Part shown: one piece after another, positions 9,961 to 17,666 of the stretch
Layout: every line of letters begins with the position of its first letter
Numbering within the stretch: position 1 is the stretch's first letter
Assembly: GCA_013372925.1 (NCBI GenBank)
Contig: JABXIV010000058.1
Coordinates: 1 to 45,487, forward strand
Direction: 5' to 3'
Length of the DNA stretch: 45,487 nucleotides
Origin: Alphaproteobacteria bacterium
GTDB taxonomy: Bacteria > Pseudomonadota > Alphaproteobacteria > Sphingomonadales > Kordiimonadaceae
Notes under the pieces: model-generated
Databases searched by the model: none
The model's input: only the letters and a program-made list of their open reading frames with translations
Told to the model about the DNA's origin: nothing
Translations under genes and position numbers: made by a program

Positions 9961-10944
9961 ATGAGTTTGGACCCTCAAAATCTGGCAAAAGCCGACCCCG
10001 CCGCGAAGGTGGTGCTCGCCAAGCGCACATCCAGATTTCTCAATTCTGACAATCGCCCGGAAGAAGAACTGGCGACTGTGGAAAATATTGCGCGTGCGCT
10101 TGCGCAGGACATCTGCCTGGAAGTGCGCGAAACACTTGCCTTTGAATTGCGCTATTGCAGTCGCCTGCCTTATGACTTGGCGGCACGGATCGCGACTGAC
10201 GTGGAAAGCGTGTCCGGCCCTTTTATTGAAGTGACAACCGCTTTTACGGACGCACAGTGGGCTAGTCTGATCCCTCATCTTGAAGAGCATGCCCTGATGC
10301 GTATCGCCAAGCGGGAAGATCTTGGCGATCATGCCGCCTTTGCGATTGTTAGTTCTTGTCCGGTGCGTCCGGCAGAAACTGTAGTCAGGAACGATGCGAT
10401 CAAGCTGTCCGAGCGCTCTTGCAATAAGACAGTAGATCGTTTCTCGGATAACGAAGGCATCATAGACGCGCTGGCACAGCGGAACGACCTGCCGCTTGGT
10501 GTGGTGGAGCGCATCGTGAATATGGTGTCGGCAGAATACCGCAAACTGCTTGTGAACAAATATGCCGTGGCCCAAGGTGAAGCCGCAACGGCGATAAACC
10601 AGACTCAGGAACAAGCTCTTTGGTCGCGGATCGCGAAGGCAGGTCCTGCGCAAATTCATGGTTATGTTATCGATTTGAAAGCTGAAGGCCGGCTTGAAGA
10701 GAGGCTTGTCCTCAAGATGGCGGAAATGGGTAGTTTCCAGTTTCTTGGCAGTGCCTTGGCTGTGGAGGCAGGCGTTACATTGGGTGATGTGCGTCGGGCT
10801 TTTGAATCAGGCGAATTGCGCCGCATGCTGGAACTGGTGCATGCCGCAGGATTCTCGGAGGATGCTGCCAAGCAGATATTCCGCTATCTGAAGAAGAACG
10901 ACTTGAATTTTATCCGGGGTGAAGCGCGCGCAAGCATTCACTAG
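9961..10944 (+). CDS. DUF2336 domain protein (paralogue 2)
   Basis: A 327-residue relative of the preceding gene. The frame is open from 9889, but I choose the ATG at 9961: it has GGAG eight to nine bases upstream, and the protein then begins (MSLDPQNLAKAD) just as its paralogue does. Shared blocks include VLAKR near the start, EELATVENIARALAQDI, ETLAFELR, VSGPF and EEHALM, then the VVERIVN segment in the middle. All-helical and soluble, with no catalytic motif. The C-terminus diverges from paralogue 1 and lacks its acidic, low-complexity tail. A tandem pair of diverged copies suggests partners or subunits with separate ligands. Family call fairly firm, function unknown. Confidence 0.75.
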   Translation: MSLDPQNLAKADPAAKVVLAKRTSRFLNSDNRPEEELATVENIARALAQDICLEVRETLAFELRYCSRLPYDLAARIATDVESVSGPFIEVTTAFTDAQWASLIPHLEEHALMRIAKREDLGDHAAFAIVSSCPVRPAETVVRNDAIKLSERSCNKTVDRFSDNEGIIDALAQRNDLPLGVVERIVNMVSAEYRKLLVNKYAVAQGEAATAINQTQEQALWSRIAKAGPAQIHGYVIDLKAEGRLEERLVLKMAEMGSFQFLGSALAVEAGVTLGDVRRAFESGELRRMLELVHAAGFSEDAAKQIFRYLKKNDLNFIRGEARASIH

Positions 10945-10975
10945 ACCGGCAACATCAATCCAAGCCGTGGTGCGG

Positions 10976-11022
10976 GAAAAAGAGGCAAGGGTTCAGGCCC
11001 TTCTGCCTCTTTTCCTTTTTTT
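10976..11022. terminator. Bidirectional terminator between convergent genes
   Basis: AAAAGAGGCAAGGG pairs imperfectly with CCCTTCTGCCTCTTTT, followed on the plus strand by TTCCTTTTTTT and flanked by A residues that give a T run on the minus strand. It lies between the second DUF2336 gene and the convergent DoxX-like gene, and its T run reaches the stop codon of the latter. Confidence 0.85.
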
Positions 11023-11452
11023 ATGCATTGGTATTTAGAAGATCTTGCTTGTGGCGGATCACCAGCCATAGCGCTGAAACGAAGGACACAACCGCAAGAT
11101 AGAAGAGAGAACCATCTTCATGCATCTCGCCATTTTCCATCCACTGAACCGTTACGCCAAGCGGACTGAACAGGTGGAATGTGATAGCGCCTGCCATAAT
11201 GCCCAAGGTAAGCAGGGCGCCAAAAGCCCGCGTGCGGGGGATTAAAAGAAGGACGCAGGCAATTGCCTCTGCAATGCCAATAATATAGCCCCCGGCTGAC
11301 TTGAAAAAATCAAGGCCGAGGAATGTGCCAACCACATCGAAGATATGCGCCGTTTCGGCTGATCCACCAAACTTGTATGGCAGGCTGCCGCCCAGTATCA
11401 CCACGATTGCCACCACGGGCAGCCACTCGATATGTTTTTTAACGAAATCCAT
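11021..11452 (-). CDS. DoxX-like integral membrane protein
   Basis: A 143-residue protein with four hydrophobic segments: about residues 10-28, 48-68 (GGYIIGIAEAIACVLLLIP), 76-95 and 114-132. Size, helix count and the GIAEAIACVLLLIPRTRAFGALL core fit the DoxX/DoxX-like family, small inner-membrane proteins often tied to redox or thiol stress but with no settled reaction. It is the last gene of a minus-strand set: the upstream ATP-grasp gene ends 16 bases before this start, so the two are probably cotranscribed. An AGGAGACACAG-type site precedes the ATG. Family assignment moderate; no catalytic residue can be named. Confidence 0.7.
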   Translation of the reverse strand: MDFVKKHIEWLPVVAIVVILGGSLPYKFGGSAETAHIFDVVGTFLGLDFFKSAGGYIIGIAEAIACVLLLIPRTRAFGALLTLGIMAGAITFHLFSPLGVTVQWMENGEMHEDGSLFYLAVVSFVSALWLVIRHKQDLLNTNA

Positions 11453-11468
11453 CTGTGTCTCCTGTTCC

Positions 11469-12602
11469 CTAGTGGGTGATCGGGTAATGTTTGGTCAGGC
11501 GTTTCTCGCGCCACCATGCCTTGATCAGTTTCTGTAAAGGTGTGGGCTTGTGACCCCGTTTCCGGTTTTTGGCCCCGATGGCGTATAGGTGCCCGAACTG
11601 ATGCATCAGTGTTTTATATGCTTCCCGGAGTGTCGTACGCGAATCCCATATGTGTGTTGCTTCGCCACCCGCACCGTTGATTTCAATGATGCGGAAGCCT
11701 TCCCCAGCCTGGAAGCGATTAAAGTCAGCGAAGCGCACATCAAACCTGCCGATAAAAAAACCTTCCATTGATTGCGCGATCTGGTCAAAGCGCTCTGTCA
11801 TGGCTTGGGTGATCTCATTGTTGCCATTGCGGAAGATGGTGCCGCGGCAGTGGTTGCCAGCAAAAGCAAGGCGTATGCTCTCGCCCACAGTGATCACTTC
11901 ATCAAGCCTATCGCGGTGACGCGCCAGATAAAGGTGTGCCAGTTTGCCGGCCCGCGGGTCGGCCATAATAAGCTGCCGGAGCGTGGATTTGCCGTCACCT
12001 GTGACGCGCGGGAAGTATTTCAGGGTCAGGCTGATGATCCGGCCTTTTTTCTCATCTGGATGGCGCACGTAAAAAACGCCTGCTTCGCCCTCCATATCCA
12101 CCAGTTTTTGCAGTAGCAGGTTTGCGCCCGCAGGAAACGCCTGAAGGTATGATTCCAGTTCGGCCTCGTTGTGCACGAGTTGAACGCCAGCCCCGCGCAT
12201 GCCGATGTCTGGCTTGGCAACCAGCGGGAAGTCGATGCCTGCTTCCTTTAGGGCGTTAGATGCATCTTCAAGGGTGCGCACCATCCCGCCGTCGCCGCCC
12301 CAGCGCAAGATACGCACATAAGGCGATATCCAGTCTTTCGATGTGGGCCAGGCGTGGCTTAGAACCTCGAACTTGCTTTCCCCTACAAGGCCTGAATAAG
12401 GAAGCGCAGGGTTTGTTCCTGTTGGAAGCGTAAGCCCTCGGTGGCGGAGTGACAGCAACCCGCAATAAAGAGCAATGGGTGTGTAAAACAGGTGTGCGGG
12501 TGCAAATTCAAACCAGCTTGTACGCGCGGCGCTTTCATCCAGTGGCGGCATTCCTGCGTGCAACAAGGGGGCTTCGGCATTGATGTTCGGATTATTGTGC
12601 AT
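11469..12602 (-). CDS. ATP-grasp ligase family protein
   Basis: A 377-residue soluble protein with an ATP-grasp fold. Visible parts are FPLVAKPDIGMRGAGV, the lysine and glycine-rich loop that bind ATP; NLLLQKLVD, the hinge strand; and EGFRIIEINGAGGEA, the metal-binding Glu/Asn strand. GDGKSTLRQLIM lies between them. ATP-grasp enzymes join a carboxylate to an amine or thiol through an acyl phosphate; the closest kind appears to be D-Ala-D-Ala ligase-like or carboxylate-amine ligases, but the substrate is unknown. The frame could start at 12677. I prefer the ATG at 12602, with GGAAG before it and only an 11-base overlap with the DedA gene, which implies translational coupling. The C-terminal 30 residues are strongly basic. 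Confidence 0.75.
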   Translation of the reverse strand: MHNNPNINAEAPLLHAGMPPLDESAARTSWFEFAPAHLFYTPIALYCGLLSLRHRGLTLPTGTNPALPYSGLVGESKFEVLSHAWPTSKDWISPYVRILRWGGDGGMVRTLEDASNALKEAGIDFPLVAKPDIGMRGAGVQLVHNEAELESYLQAFPAGANLLLQKLVDMEGEAGVFYVRHPDEKKGRIISLTLKYFPRVTGDGKSTLRQLIMADPRAGKLAHLYLARHRDRLDEVITVGESIRLAFAGNHCRGTIFRNGNNEITQAMTERFDQIAQSMEGFFIGRFDVRFADFNRFQAGEGFRIIEINGAGGEATHIWDSRTTLREAYKTLMHQFGHLYAIGAKNRKRGHKPTPLQKLIKAWWREKRLTKHYPITH

Positions 12603-13233
12603 TGGCAGCTTCCACAGCCTCTTCTTGACGCGCAGGTTCGTTTTCAAGGCGCTGGCCATATCGGCTTTTCCTGACAATGCGGTGTGACAGCATGATCAGG
12701 AAAACAGCCACAAGTACGCCTGCAGAAAGACCTGCCCAGCCCCCAAGGTGCGCCACTGCTTTCTGGACTTCGCTGATGAAAAACACCATCAGGGATACCC
12801 ACACGGCGGCGGCGGCGCTCATCACCAGGATGAAATGCAAGAGCGGCATGCGTAGGAAGCCGAACGTAAGATAGGTTGGCAGGCGTGTACCAGGTAGAAA
12901 GCGAGAGGCGAAAAGAAGCGGCGTGCTTTTGCCCTTTAGCCAGCGCCGGGCTTGCCGCGCTTTCTTGATAGGCAGGCGCCTTTTCAGCCAGCGAATGCGG
13001 CGGGCCAGTGCGCCGAGGCCGTAAAGCCCCACATCACCGGCTGCTATTCCGAATGCCACAGCGCCAATTACCAAGGGTGCGGGCGCGATGCCGGCTCCCA
13101 CCATCAAGCTGCCGGCAATGAGTGTGCCGTCTTCTGTAATCAGAGTTGCCAGTGCCAGAAGGCACGCCAGCAGAACTGGTTCATGCGCCAGGCTCTCTGC
13201 CCATCCGATAAGGATATCTGGAGTGATGTTCAT
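12592..13233 (-). CDS. DedA/VTT-domain membrane protein
   Basis: A 213-residue inner-membrane protein of the DedA (SNARE-associated, VTT) family, whose members move undecaprenyl phosphate or other lipids across the membrane and support envelope integrity. Hydrophobic segments lie at about residues 17-35, 43-75, 135-160 and 170-190. The family signature FASRFLPGTRLPTYLTFGF, with its Arg and Pro-Gly, sits in the middle, and ITEDGTLIAGSLMVGAG is the first re-entrant part. The frame extends up to 13335, but the ATG at 13233 has a strong AAGGGGA ribosome site and leaves room for a divergent promoter facing arsC. It is first in the minus-strand set DedA, ATP-grasp, DoxX. The tail after residue 190 is charged and cytoplasmic. 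Confidence 0.8.
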   Translation of the reverse strand: MNITPDILIGWAESLAHEPVLLACLLALATLITEDGTLIAGSLMVGAGIAPAPLVIGAVAFGIAAGDVGLYGLGALARRIRWLKRRLPIKKARQARRWLKGKSTPLLFASRFLPGTRLPTYLTFGFLRMPLLHFILVMSAAAAVWVSLMVFFISEVQKAVAHLGGWAGLSAGVLVAVFLIMLSHRIVRKSRYGQRLENEPARQEEAVEAANAQ

Positions 13234-13429
13234 TCGTTCCCCTTGGCAGCTATTAGCCCGCCAGACCACAGGCGTGTCAAGCCACGAGCAATCAATAGCT
13301 GCAATCGTACTTGTCATAAAAGCGCAACGCTGCATAGTGTATCAGCCCTGAATAGAAGATTGCTGTGGGGACGATAAGGGGTTACACGCATTGCTGACGC
13401 AATTGTGTTGAGGCGACGAGGAGGACGTG

Positions 13430-13915
13430 ATGGTGAATGTGCTGGTTCTTTGTACGGGAAATTCGGCCCGCTCCGTGCTGAGCGAAGCCATCATAAACAG
13501 GCGTGGTGAAGGTCGTTTCAGGGCTTTCAGTGCAGGCAGCAAGCCTACCGGGAAAGTAAATCCGTTTGCGATCAAATTGCTTGAAGCAAAAGGATACGAA
13601 ACCAAAGATTTCCGTTCCAAAAGCTGGGACGAATTCGTGGCCGCCGACGCCCCCAAGATGGATATTGTCATCACTGTTTGCGATAGCGCAGCAGGGGAAA
13701 CTTGCCCCATATGGCCGGGCGTGCCAGTGCGGGCCCATTGGGGGTTTCCTGACCCTGCTGCCGTGGTTGGCTCGGATGACGAGATTTTACAGGCATTTTC
13801 TGATGTTTATGACGCCATTGACCCGCTGATCGAAAAGCTGGTGGCACTGGATGTTGAAGAGATGGATGGCACCGCGCTAAAAGCAGCGCTGGAAGATATC
13901 GCGATCCACGCTTAG
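13430..13915 (+). CDS. arsC: Arsenate reductase, low-molecular-weight phosphatase type
   Basis: A 161-residue cytoplasmic enzyme that reduces arsenate to arsenite, with thioredoxin as the usual reductant. The P-loop CTGNSARS gives the C-X5-R signature (Cys8, Arg14), which binds the oxyanion. Cys84 (VITVCDSA) and Cys92 (ETCPIW) match the second and third cysteines of the redox relay of the thioredoxin-coupled class (Cys10, Cys82 and Cys89 in the plasmid pI258 enzyme). The mobile loop ends in HWGFPDPA, with the catalytic Asp. A GTG lies one codon earlier, but the ATG at 13430 is better spaced from GAGGAGG. A predicted aquaglyceroporin follows after 37 bases, making a reduce-and-release pair. 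No ArsR repressor is present in the window. Confidence 0.92.
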   Translation: MVNVLVLCTGNSARSVLSEAIINRRGEGRFRAFSAGSKPTGKVNPFAIKLLEAKGYETKDFRSKSWDEFVAADAPKMDIVITVCDSAAGETCPIWPGVPVRAHWGFPDPAAVVGSDDEILQAFSDVYDAIDPLIEKLVALDVEEMDGTALKAALEDIAIHA

Positions 13916-13952
13916 ACGTTGCGCTACTGAAAAGAGTGCGGGGGAAACAAGA

Positions 13953-14618
13953 ATGACCATGAAACAGAAATTGCTGGCCGAATTTGTTGGTACCCTGATG
14001 CTGCTTGCCACCGTTGTTGGCTCAGGCATCATGGGCGAGACATTGGCGGCAGGCAATACGGCCGTTGCCTTGTGGGGTAATACGGCCGCGACGGGCGCTA
14101 TTCTTGTGGTTCTGATCCTGGTGTTCGGGCCGTTTTCCGGTGCGCATTTCAATCCCGCTGTTACGCTTGTTTTCTTTGCGAAAGGGCAGCTGACGCGTCT
14201 TGAGGCTGCATCTTATGTTTTGACCCAAGTTATTGCGGCTATCGCGGGTGTGGTGCTGGCGCATGCAATGTTTGATCAGACCCTTGTACAGACATCCCTG
14301 AACGGGCGCACAGGCACGGGCCAGTGGATCAGCGAGGGTGTCGCTACCTTCGGGCTGCTTGCGGCCATCCTTGGGACGGTACGCTACAAGGTTGAGGCTG
14401 TACCCTATGCTGTCGGTCTTTTTATCACTGCCGGCTACTGGTTTACCGCGAGCACGAGTTTCGCCAACCCGGCGGTGACGATCGCACGATCCTTTACCAA
14501 TACGTTTTCCGGTATTGCCCCTGCAGATGTGATGCCGTTCATTGCTGCGCAAATAGTAGGGGCCTTTGTAGCTCTTTTCTTGTTCAAGGTGCTGGAAAAT
14601 AATAAAGTGGACACTTAG
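13953..14618 (+). CDS. aqpS: Aquaglyceroporin of arsenic type (AqpS-like)
   Basis: A 221-residue channel of the MIP family, with six predicted helices and two half-helices. The two pore motifs are NPAVT at residues 67-71 and NPAVTIAR at 172-179, the Arg supplying the selectivity filter. In rhizobia, aqpS replaces an arsenite pump: ArsC makes arsenite inside the cell, and arsenite leaves down its gradient through the channel. The position directly behind arsC supports the same role here, though this is inference from context; glycerol or other small solutes remain possible. GGGGGA lies about 10 bases before the ATG. The stop codon lies inside a perfect hairpin that leads into apt. Confidence 0.82.
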   Translation: MTMKQKLLAEFVGTLMLLATVVGSGIMGETLAAGNTAVALWGNTAATGAILVVLILVFGPFSGAHFNPAVTLVFFAKGQLTRLEAASYVLTQVIAAIAGVVLAHAMFDQTLVQTSLNGRTGTGQWISEGVATFGLLAAILGTVRYKVEAVPYAVGLFITAGYWFTASTSFANPAVTIARSFTNTFSGIAPADVMPFIAAQIVGAFVALFLFKVLENNKVDT

Positions 14619-14628
14619 TCCACTTTAT
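14602..14628 (+). terminator. Perfect 11-bp hairpin across the aqpS stop codon
   Basis: ATAAAGTGGAC pairs with GTCCACTTTAT around the loop ACTTA. The TAG stop of the channel gene falls in the loop and the start of the 3' arm, and only a short T stretch is within the arm. It could be a weak terminator, an mRNA-stabilising element, or a divider between arsenic genes and apt. The apt ribosome site lies five bases downstream. Confidence 0.5.
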
Positions 14629-14642
14629 CTATGAGGCTACCC

Positions 14643-15173
14643 ATGAAGGACTTGAAGTCCTATATCCGGACGGTTCCGGATTTCCCGGCAGACGGGATTA
14701 TGTTTCGAGACATCACTACACTTTACGGCAACCCGGCAGCGCTGAAGCATGCGGTTGACCTTCTGTTCGGTCATTTCAGAAATGACCGGGTGCAGATGGT
14801 GGCAGGTATTGAGGCACGCGGCTTTGTCATTGGCGGGGCGCTGGCCTGCAGGCTTGGGGCCGGATTTGTCCCTATCCGCAAGAAAGGTAAGCTTCCCCAC
14901 CAAGCCGTGGAGGAAAGCTATACGCTTGAATATGGTGAAGCCACCCTTGAAATGCATCTGGATGCTTTTGGCGCCGGCGACCGCGTGTTGCTGGTTGATG
15001 ACTTGATCGCAACCGGCGGTACGGCTGATGCGGCGGTGTCGCTGATCGACCACCTTGGCGGCGATGTGGTCGGTGCGGGCTTCATTGTTGATCTGCCAGA
15101 TTTGGGCGGAGCAGCGAAACTGAGAGATCGCTGCGAAAAGGTTGTCAGTCTCGTCAGTTTCGAGGGCGATTAA
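14643..15173 (+). CDS. apt: Adenine phosphoribosyltransferase
   Basis: A 176-residue purine salvage enzyme that makes AMP and pyrophosphate from adenine and PRPP in the cytoplasm. The beginning DLKSYIRTVPDFPADGIMFRDIT is typical of Apt. GIEARGFVIGGALA and IRKKGKLP are conserved Apt blocks, and VLLVDDLIATGGT at residues 115-127 is the PRPP-binding loop with the acidic pair. The frame opens at 14631, but the ATG at 14643 is chosen because ATGAGG gives a ribosome site six bases upstream and the protein then has the standard start and length. Its stop is followed directly by a cluster of dyads. The link to the arsenic pair may be only positional. Confidence 0.95.
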   Translation: MKDLKSYIRTVPDFPADGIMFRDITTLYGNPAALKHAVDLLFGHFRNDRVQMVAGIEARGFVIGGALACRLGAGFVPIRKKGKLPHQAVEESYTLEYGEATLEMHLDAFGAGDRVLLVDDLIATGGTADAAVSLIDHLGGDVVGAGFIVDLPDLGGAAKLRDRCEKVVSLVSFEGD

Positions 15174-15442
15174 CGCAATTTGCGATAAAAAATGACGCAT
15201 AATGCGATAATGAAAATTGCATTATGCGTTAATTTATGACGGCAGTTACGCAGGTGCCTCGTTGTTCCCCTACGGAATCCTCATATTTTCCTAGATAGTT
15301 AAAATTTTATCTTTTGGCACAAATGATGCGGCTACTGGTTCGAATGGCTACTCGGACCCGTTTTGCATCGTGACCAGGCACACGCAACGACCGCAAAAAC
15401 AGGCCTCTCCCGGCAGCCAGTTTGATTGATAGGAGAAGTCTT
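15174..15442. promoter_or_regulatory. Dyad cluster and leader before the VCBS gene
   Basis: Directly after the apt stop, CGCAA-T-TTGCG (15174-15184) is a perfect dyad. It is followed by ACGCATAATGC (15195-15205) and its inverted copy GCATTATGCGT (15219-15229), each holding its own small palindrome GCATAATGC. As RNA, the outer pair would form an 11-bp stem with a 13-base loop and could terminate apt. As DNA, the sites look like operator half-sites. The rest to 15430 holds no gene. AGGAG at 15431-15435 is the ribosome site of the next gene. Confidence 0.45.
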
Positions 15443-17041
15443 ATGCGTACTTTAACTTTTACACTTGATGTCCAAACCGGTGATGACGGTATGGCGCCAG
15501 CCACGCTGACAATTGTTGAACTGGGCGATGGCACACTGCAATTCACCATCACAAACGATCAGGACAATGATGGCCTGATTGGTGATATCCGCGGCCTGTT
15601 CTTCGATGTGGCTGACGATACCCTTCTGGGCGGCCTTACCTTCACAGGTGCAGAGATCACTGAAGTGCAGCAGGATGGTGATGTGTCGAACCTTGGCGGC
15701 GGTGTCACAACAAACGGTGTTCCAAACAGCCCATTCGAGATTGGCATTGAATTCGGCACATCCGGCATGTCCACAGATGACTATCAGACTGTTACGTTTG
15801 TGATGTCATCTGCTGATCGCGCATTGACGCTGGATGATATTGCGCTTGAAAGCTTGGCTGTACGCCAAACCTCTGTGTCCTCCGCTGATGGTGGCCGTGA
15901 AGATTCCGACAAGCTTTACGGTGACGCGCCTTACCCGGTGGATGCCGTTGATGATGCCACGACTGTATATGAAGACACTGTGGGCACGGGCAACGTGTTT
16001 GCCAATGATGTTGATCTGGATGCAGGCGACGCAGATGGCGACGGCATTCCGGACGGGCTTAGCGTGACGGCAATCAACGGCTCTGCTGGTGATGTTGGTC
16101 AACCGATTGTCGTTGCGCCGGGCATCAGTGTTACGGTGGATGCAGATGGCTCCTACAGTGTGGATGCGGTGGATGCTGACTGGCTTGCTGAAGGCGAAAC
16201 CTTCACCACCGATCTTACCTATAGTGTGGATGATGGCAACGGTGGGTCTGACAGCGCAGTGCTGACTGTAACCGTTGTTGGCGTGAACGATACGCCTGAT
16301 GCCGTGGATGATGCGGCCGCTACAGATGAAGCGACAGCCATCAGCGGCAATGTGTTGCCAAACGATAGCGATCCTGACCTGAGCGACGTGCTGACAGTGT
16401 TTGCCGTGAACGGCGATGACACGGTGGTTGGGCAAGAGATCGTGCTCGATTCGGGGGCTCTCCTGACGCTGAACGCCGATGGTACTTTCGTATACGACCC
16501 GAATGGTGCCTTCAATGCCCTGAACGACGGTGAAACAGCGACGGACAGTTTCACTTATCAGGTGTCAGACGGCAATGGCGGTTTCGATACAGCCACGGTG
16601 ACGCTGACAATCGAAGGCATTGATGGCGGTGACACTGGCCCAGAAGAAGGAGAGGATCACTTCGGCACCTTCTCAAACAAGAAGGGTACGGCAGACCATG
16701 AGATATCCAACGTGGTGCTTTACCTGGATGACGGTGAAGGCGGCATCCTGAAGGTGAAGATTGATGGTTGGTACGGTGAAACAGACCTTGATGACGTAAA
16801 CCTGAACGCTTTCATGGAAAACGAAGGGTATGACGACTATGAACTGCTGGCTGTTTCCATCAAGGCTGGCAACAACCACAACAAGGACCTCGGCCCTGGT
16901 GAAGGGCAACTGTTCCTTTTGGATGGTGACGAGGATATCGACTATGACGCAGGCGGCGATGTGCCCGATGGTCTTACATTGGCGATCCTGGGTGCCAAAG
17001 TTGATGAGACCATCATCTACGATCCAGACCTGTTTATCTAA
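15443..17041 (+). CDS. Large acidic protein with tandem VCBS/cadherin-like domains
   Basis: A 532-residue, very acidic protein. Residues 1-150 form a beta-rich domain of unclear family (MRTLTFTLDVQTGDDG start). Two VCBS or bacterial cadherin-like domains follow at about 165-295 and 290-400. Each has a VDAVDDATTVYED- or DAVDDAAATDEAT-type opening, an N-D-x-D calcium-like segment and a Y-x-V-x-DGNGG-x-D ending. A C-terminal domain of about 110 residues is unrecognised. There is no signal peptide. The end, IYDPDLFI, has an Asp followed by hydrophobic residues, as in some type I secretion substrates, but RTX nonapeptide repeats are absent. Adhesion or surface structure is an inference. The real start is the ATG at 15443 behind AGGAG; the frame's earlier TTG is rejected. 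No secretion genes are adjacent. Confidence 0.75.
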   Translation: MRTLTFTLDVQTGDDGMAPATLTIVELGDGTLQFTITNDQDNDGLIGDIRGLFFDVADDTLLGGLTFTGAEITEVQQDGDVSNLGGGVTTNGVPNSPFEIGIEFGTSGMSTDDYQTVTFVMSSADRALTLDDIALESLAVRQTSVSSADGGREDSDKLYGDAPYPVDAVDDATTVYEDTVGTGNVFANDVDLDAGDADGDGIPDGLSVTAINGSAGDVGQPIVVAPGISVTVDADGSYSVDAVDADWLAEGETFTTDLTYSVDDGNGGSDSAVLTVTVVGVNDTPDAVDDAAATDEATAISGNVLPNDSDPDLSDVLTVFAVNGDDTVVGQEIVLDSGALLTLNADGTFVYDPNGAFNALNDGETATDSFTYQVSDGNGGFDTATVTLTIEGIDGGDTGPEEGEDHFGTFSNKKGTADHEISNVVLYLDDGEGGILKVKIDGWYGETDLDDVNLNAFMENEGYDDYELLAVSIKAGNNHNKDLGPGEGQLFLLDGDEDIDYDAGGDVPDGLTLAILGAKVDETIIYDPDLFI

Positions 17042-17062
17042 CAGATAGCGATACCTTGTCTG

Positions 17063-17094
17063 AAGGGCCCTGCCAGGGGTGGCGGGGCCCTTTT
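17063..17094 (+). terminator. Rho-independent terminator after the VCBS gene
   Basis: AAGGGCCC pairs with GGGCCCTT, with an inner GCCA/TGGC pairing, followed by TT. It lies 21 bases after the stop. Confidence 0.85.
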
Positions 17095-17119
17095 CTGTCA
17101 TCGCTGCTTTCGCGTCAAG

Positions 17120-17587
17120 CTAGGCTTTGTAAGGCGTGCCGTCGCGGCGGGTGAACATGGCGGGTTTACCGTCCATTCGTGCCACAAGGTCAGCTTCGGG
17201 GTATTGAACCACGTCATTGTGTGTGCGGGTGCCAACTTCCAAAACCAACGCTTCTTTGTCAGACCGGTTCTGCAGGTGGTGGCCGTCTTCTTCGCCTGCC
17301 TTGAAGCCTGCGGCGTCACCGGCACTGAGGGTTTCTTCGCCGCTATCCGTTACCAGCACAACCTCGCCCTCGAGAACATAGATGAATTCGTCCTCAAGCT
17401 TGTGCCAATGCCGCTGGGCCGACCAGACCCCGGGTTCAAGTCTTAACAGGTTTACGCCGAACTGTGTCAGCCCGGCTTCGTCGCCAAGCTTGCGTTTGCC
17501 GCGGGCACGAACCGGTTCGTCATAGGGCGCTGGATACTGCGTGCCGATCAGTTCCTTCACCTTGCTCGGGTCAATTTTTTTGCTCAT
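17120..17587 (-). CDS. Cupin-domain protein
   Basis: A 155-residue soluble single-domain cupin. Motif 1 is GVWSAQRHWHKLEDEFIYVLEG, giving His60, His62 and Glu67 as likely metal ligands. Motif 2 is GDAAGFKAGEEDGHHLQN, with His103 or His104 as the last ligand. Cupins of this size range from sugar isomerases to dioxygenases and ligand binders. The substrate cannot be read from sequence. A GGGGGA ribosome site lies seven bases before the ATG. The gene runs on the minus strand, converging with the VCBS gene, and is separated from the upstream carboxypeptidase by a terminator, so it probably has its own promoter in the short 17588-17611 stretch or depends on readthrough. Confidence 0.8.
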   Translation of the reverse strand: MSKKIDPSKVKELIGTQYPAPYDEPVRARGKRKLGDEAGLTQFGVNLLRLEPGVWSAQRHWHKLEDEFIYVLEGEVVLVTDSGEETLSAGDAAGFKAGEEDGHHLQNRSDKEALVLEVGTRTHNDVVQYPEADLVARMDGKPAMFTRRDGTPYKA

Positions 17588-17611
17588 GGTTCGTCCCCCA
17601 AATGATCAAAT

Positions 17612-17640
17612 AAAAAAAAGGGCGGGTTTGCCCGCCCTTT
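17612..17640 (-). terminator. Rho-independent terminator of the carboxypeptidase gene
   Basis: Read on the minus strand, AAAGGGCGGG pairs with CCCGCCCTTT around a four-base loop and runs into eight T residues. It ends the M14 peptidase transcript 27 bases after its stop. Confidence 0.92.
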
Positions 17641-17666
17641 GTGGAATGTAAGTACGATTGCGCGAA

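Noticed and set aside
15336-15352. GGTTCGAATGG, resembling the T loop of a tRNA
   Set aside because: The bases on both sides do not form the five-pair stem, and no acceptor, D or anticodon arm can be built around it.
15443-17041. Calling the VCBS protein an RTX toxin or haemolysin
   Set aside because: No GGxGxDxxx nonapeptide repeats and no toxin domain are present.
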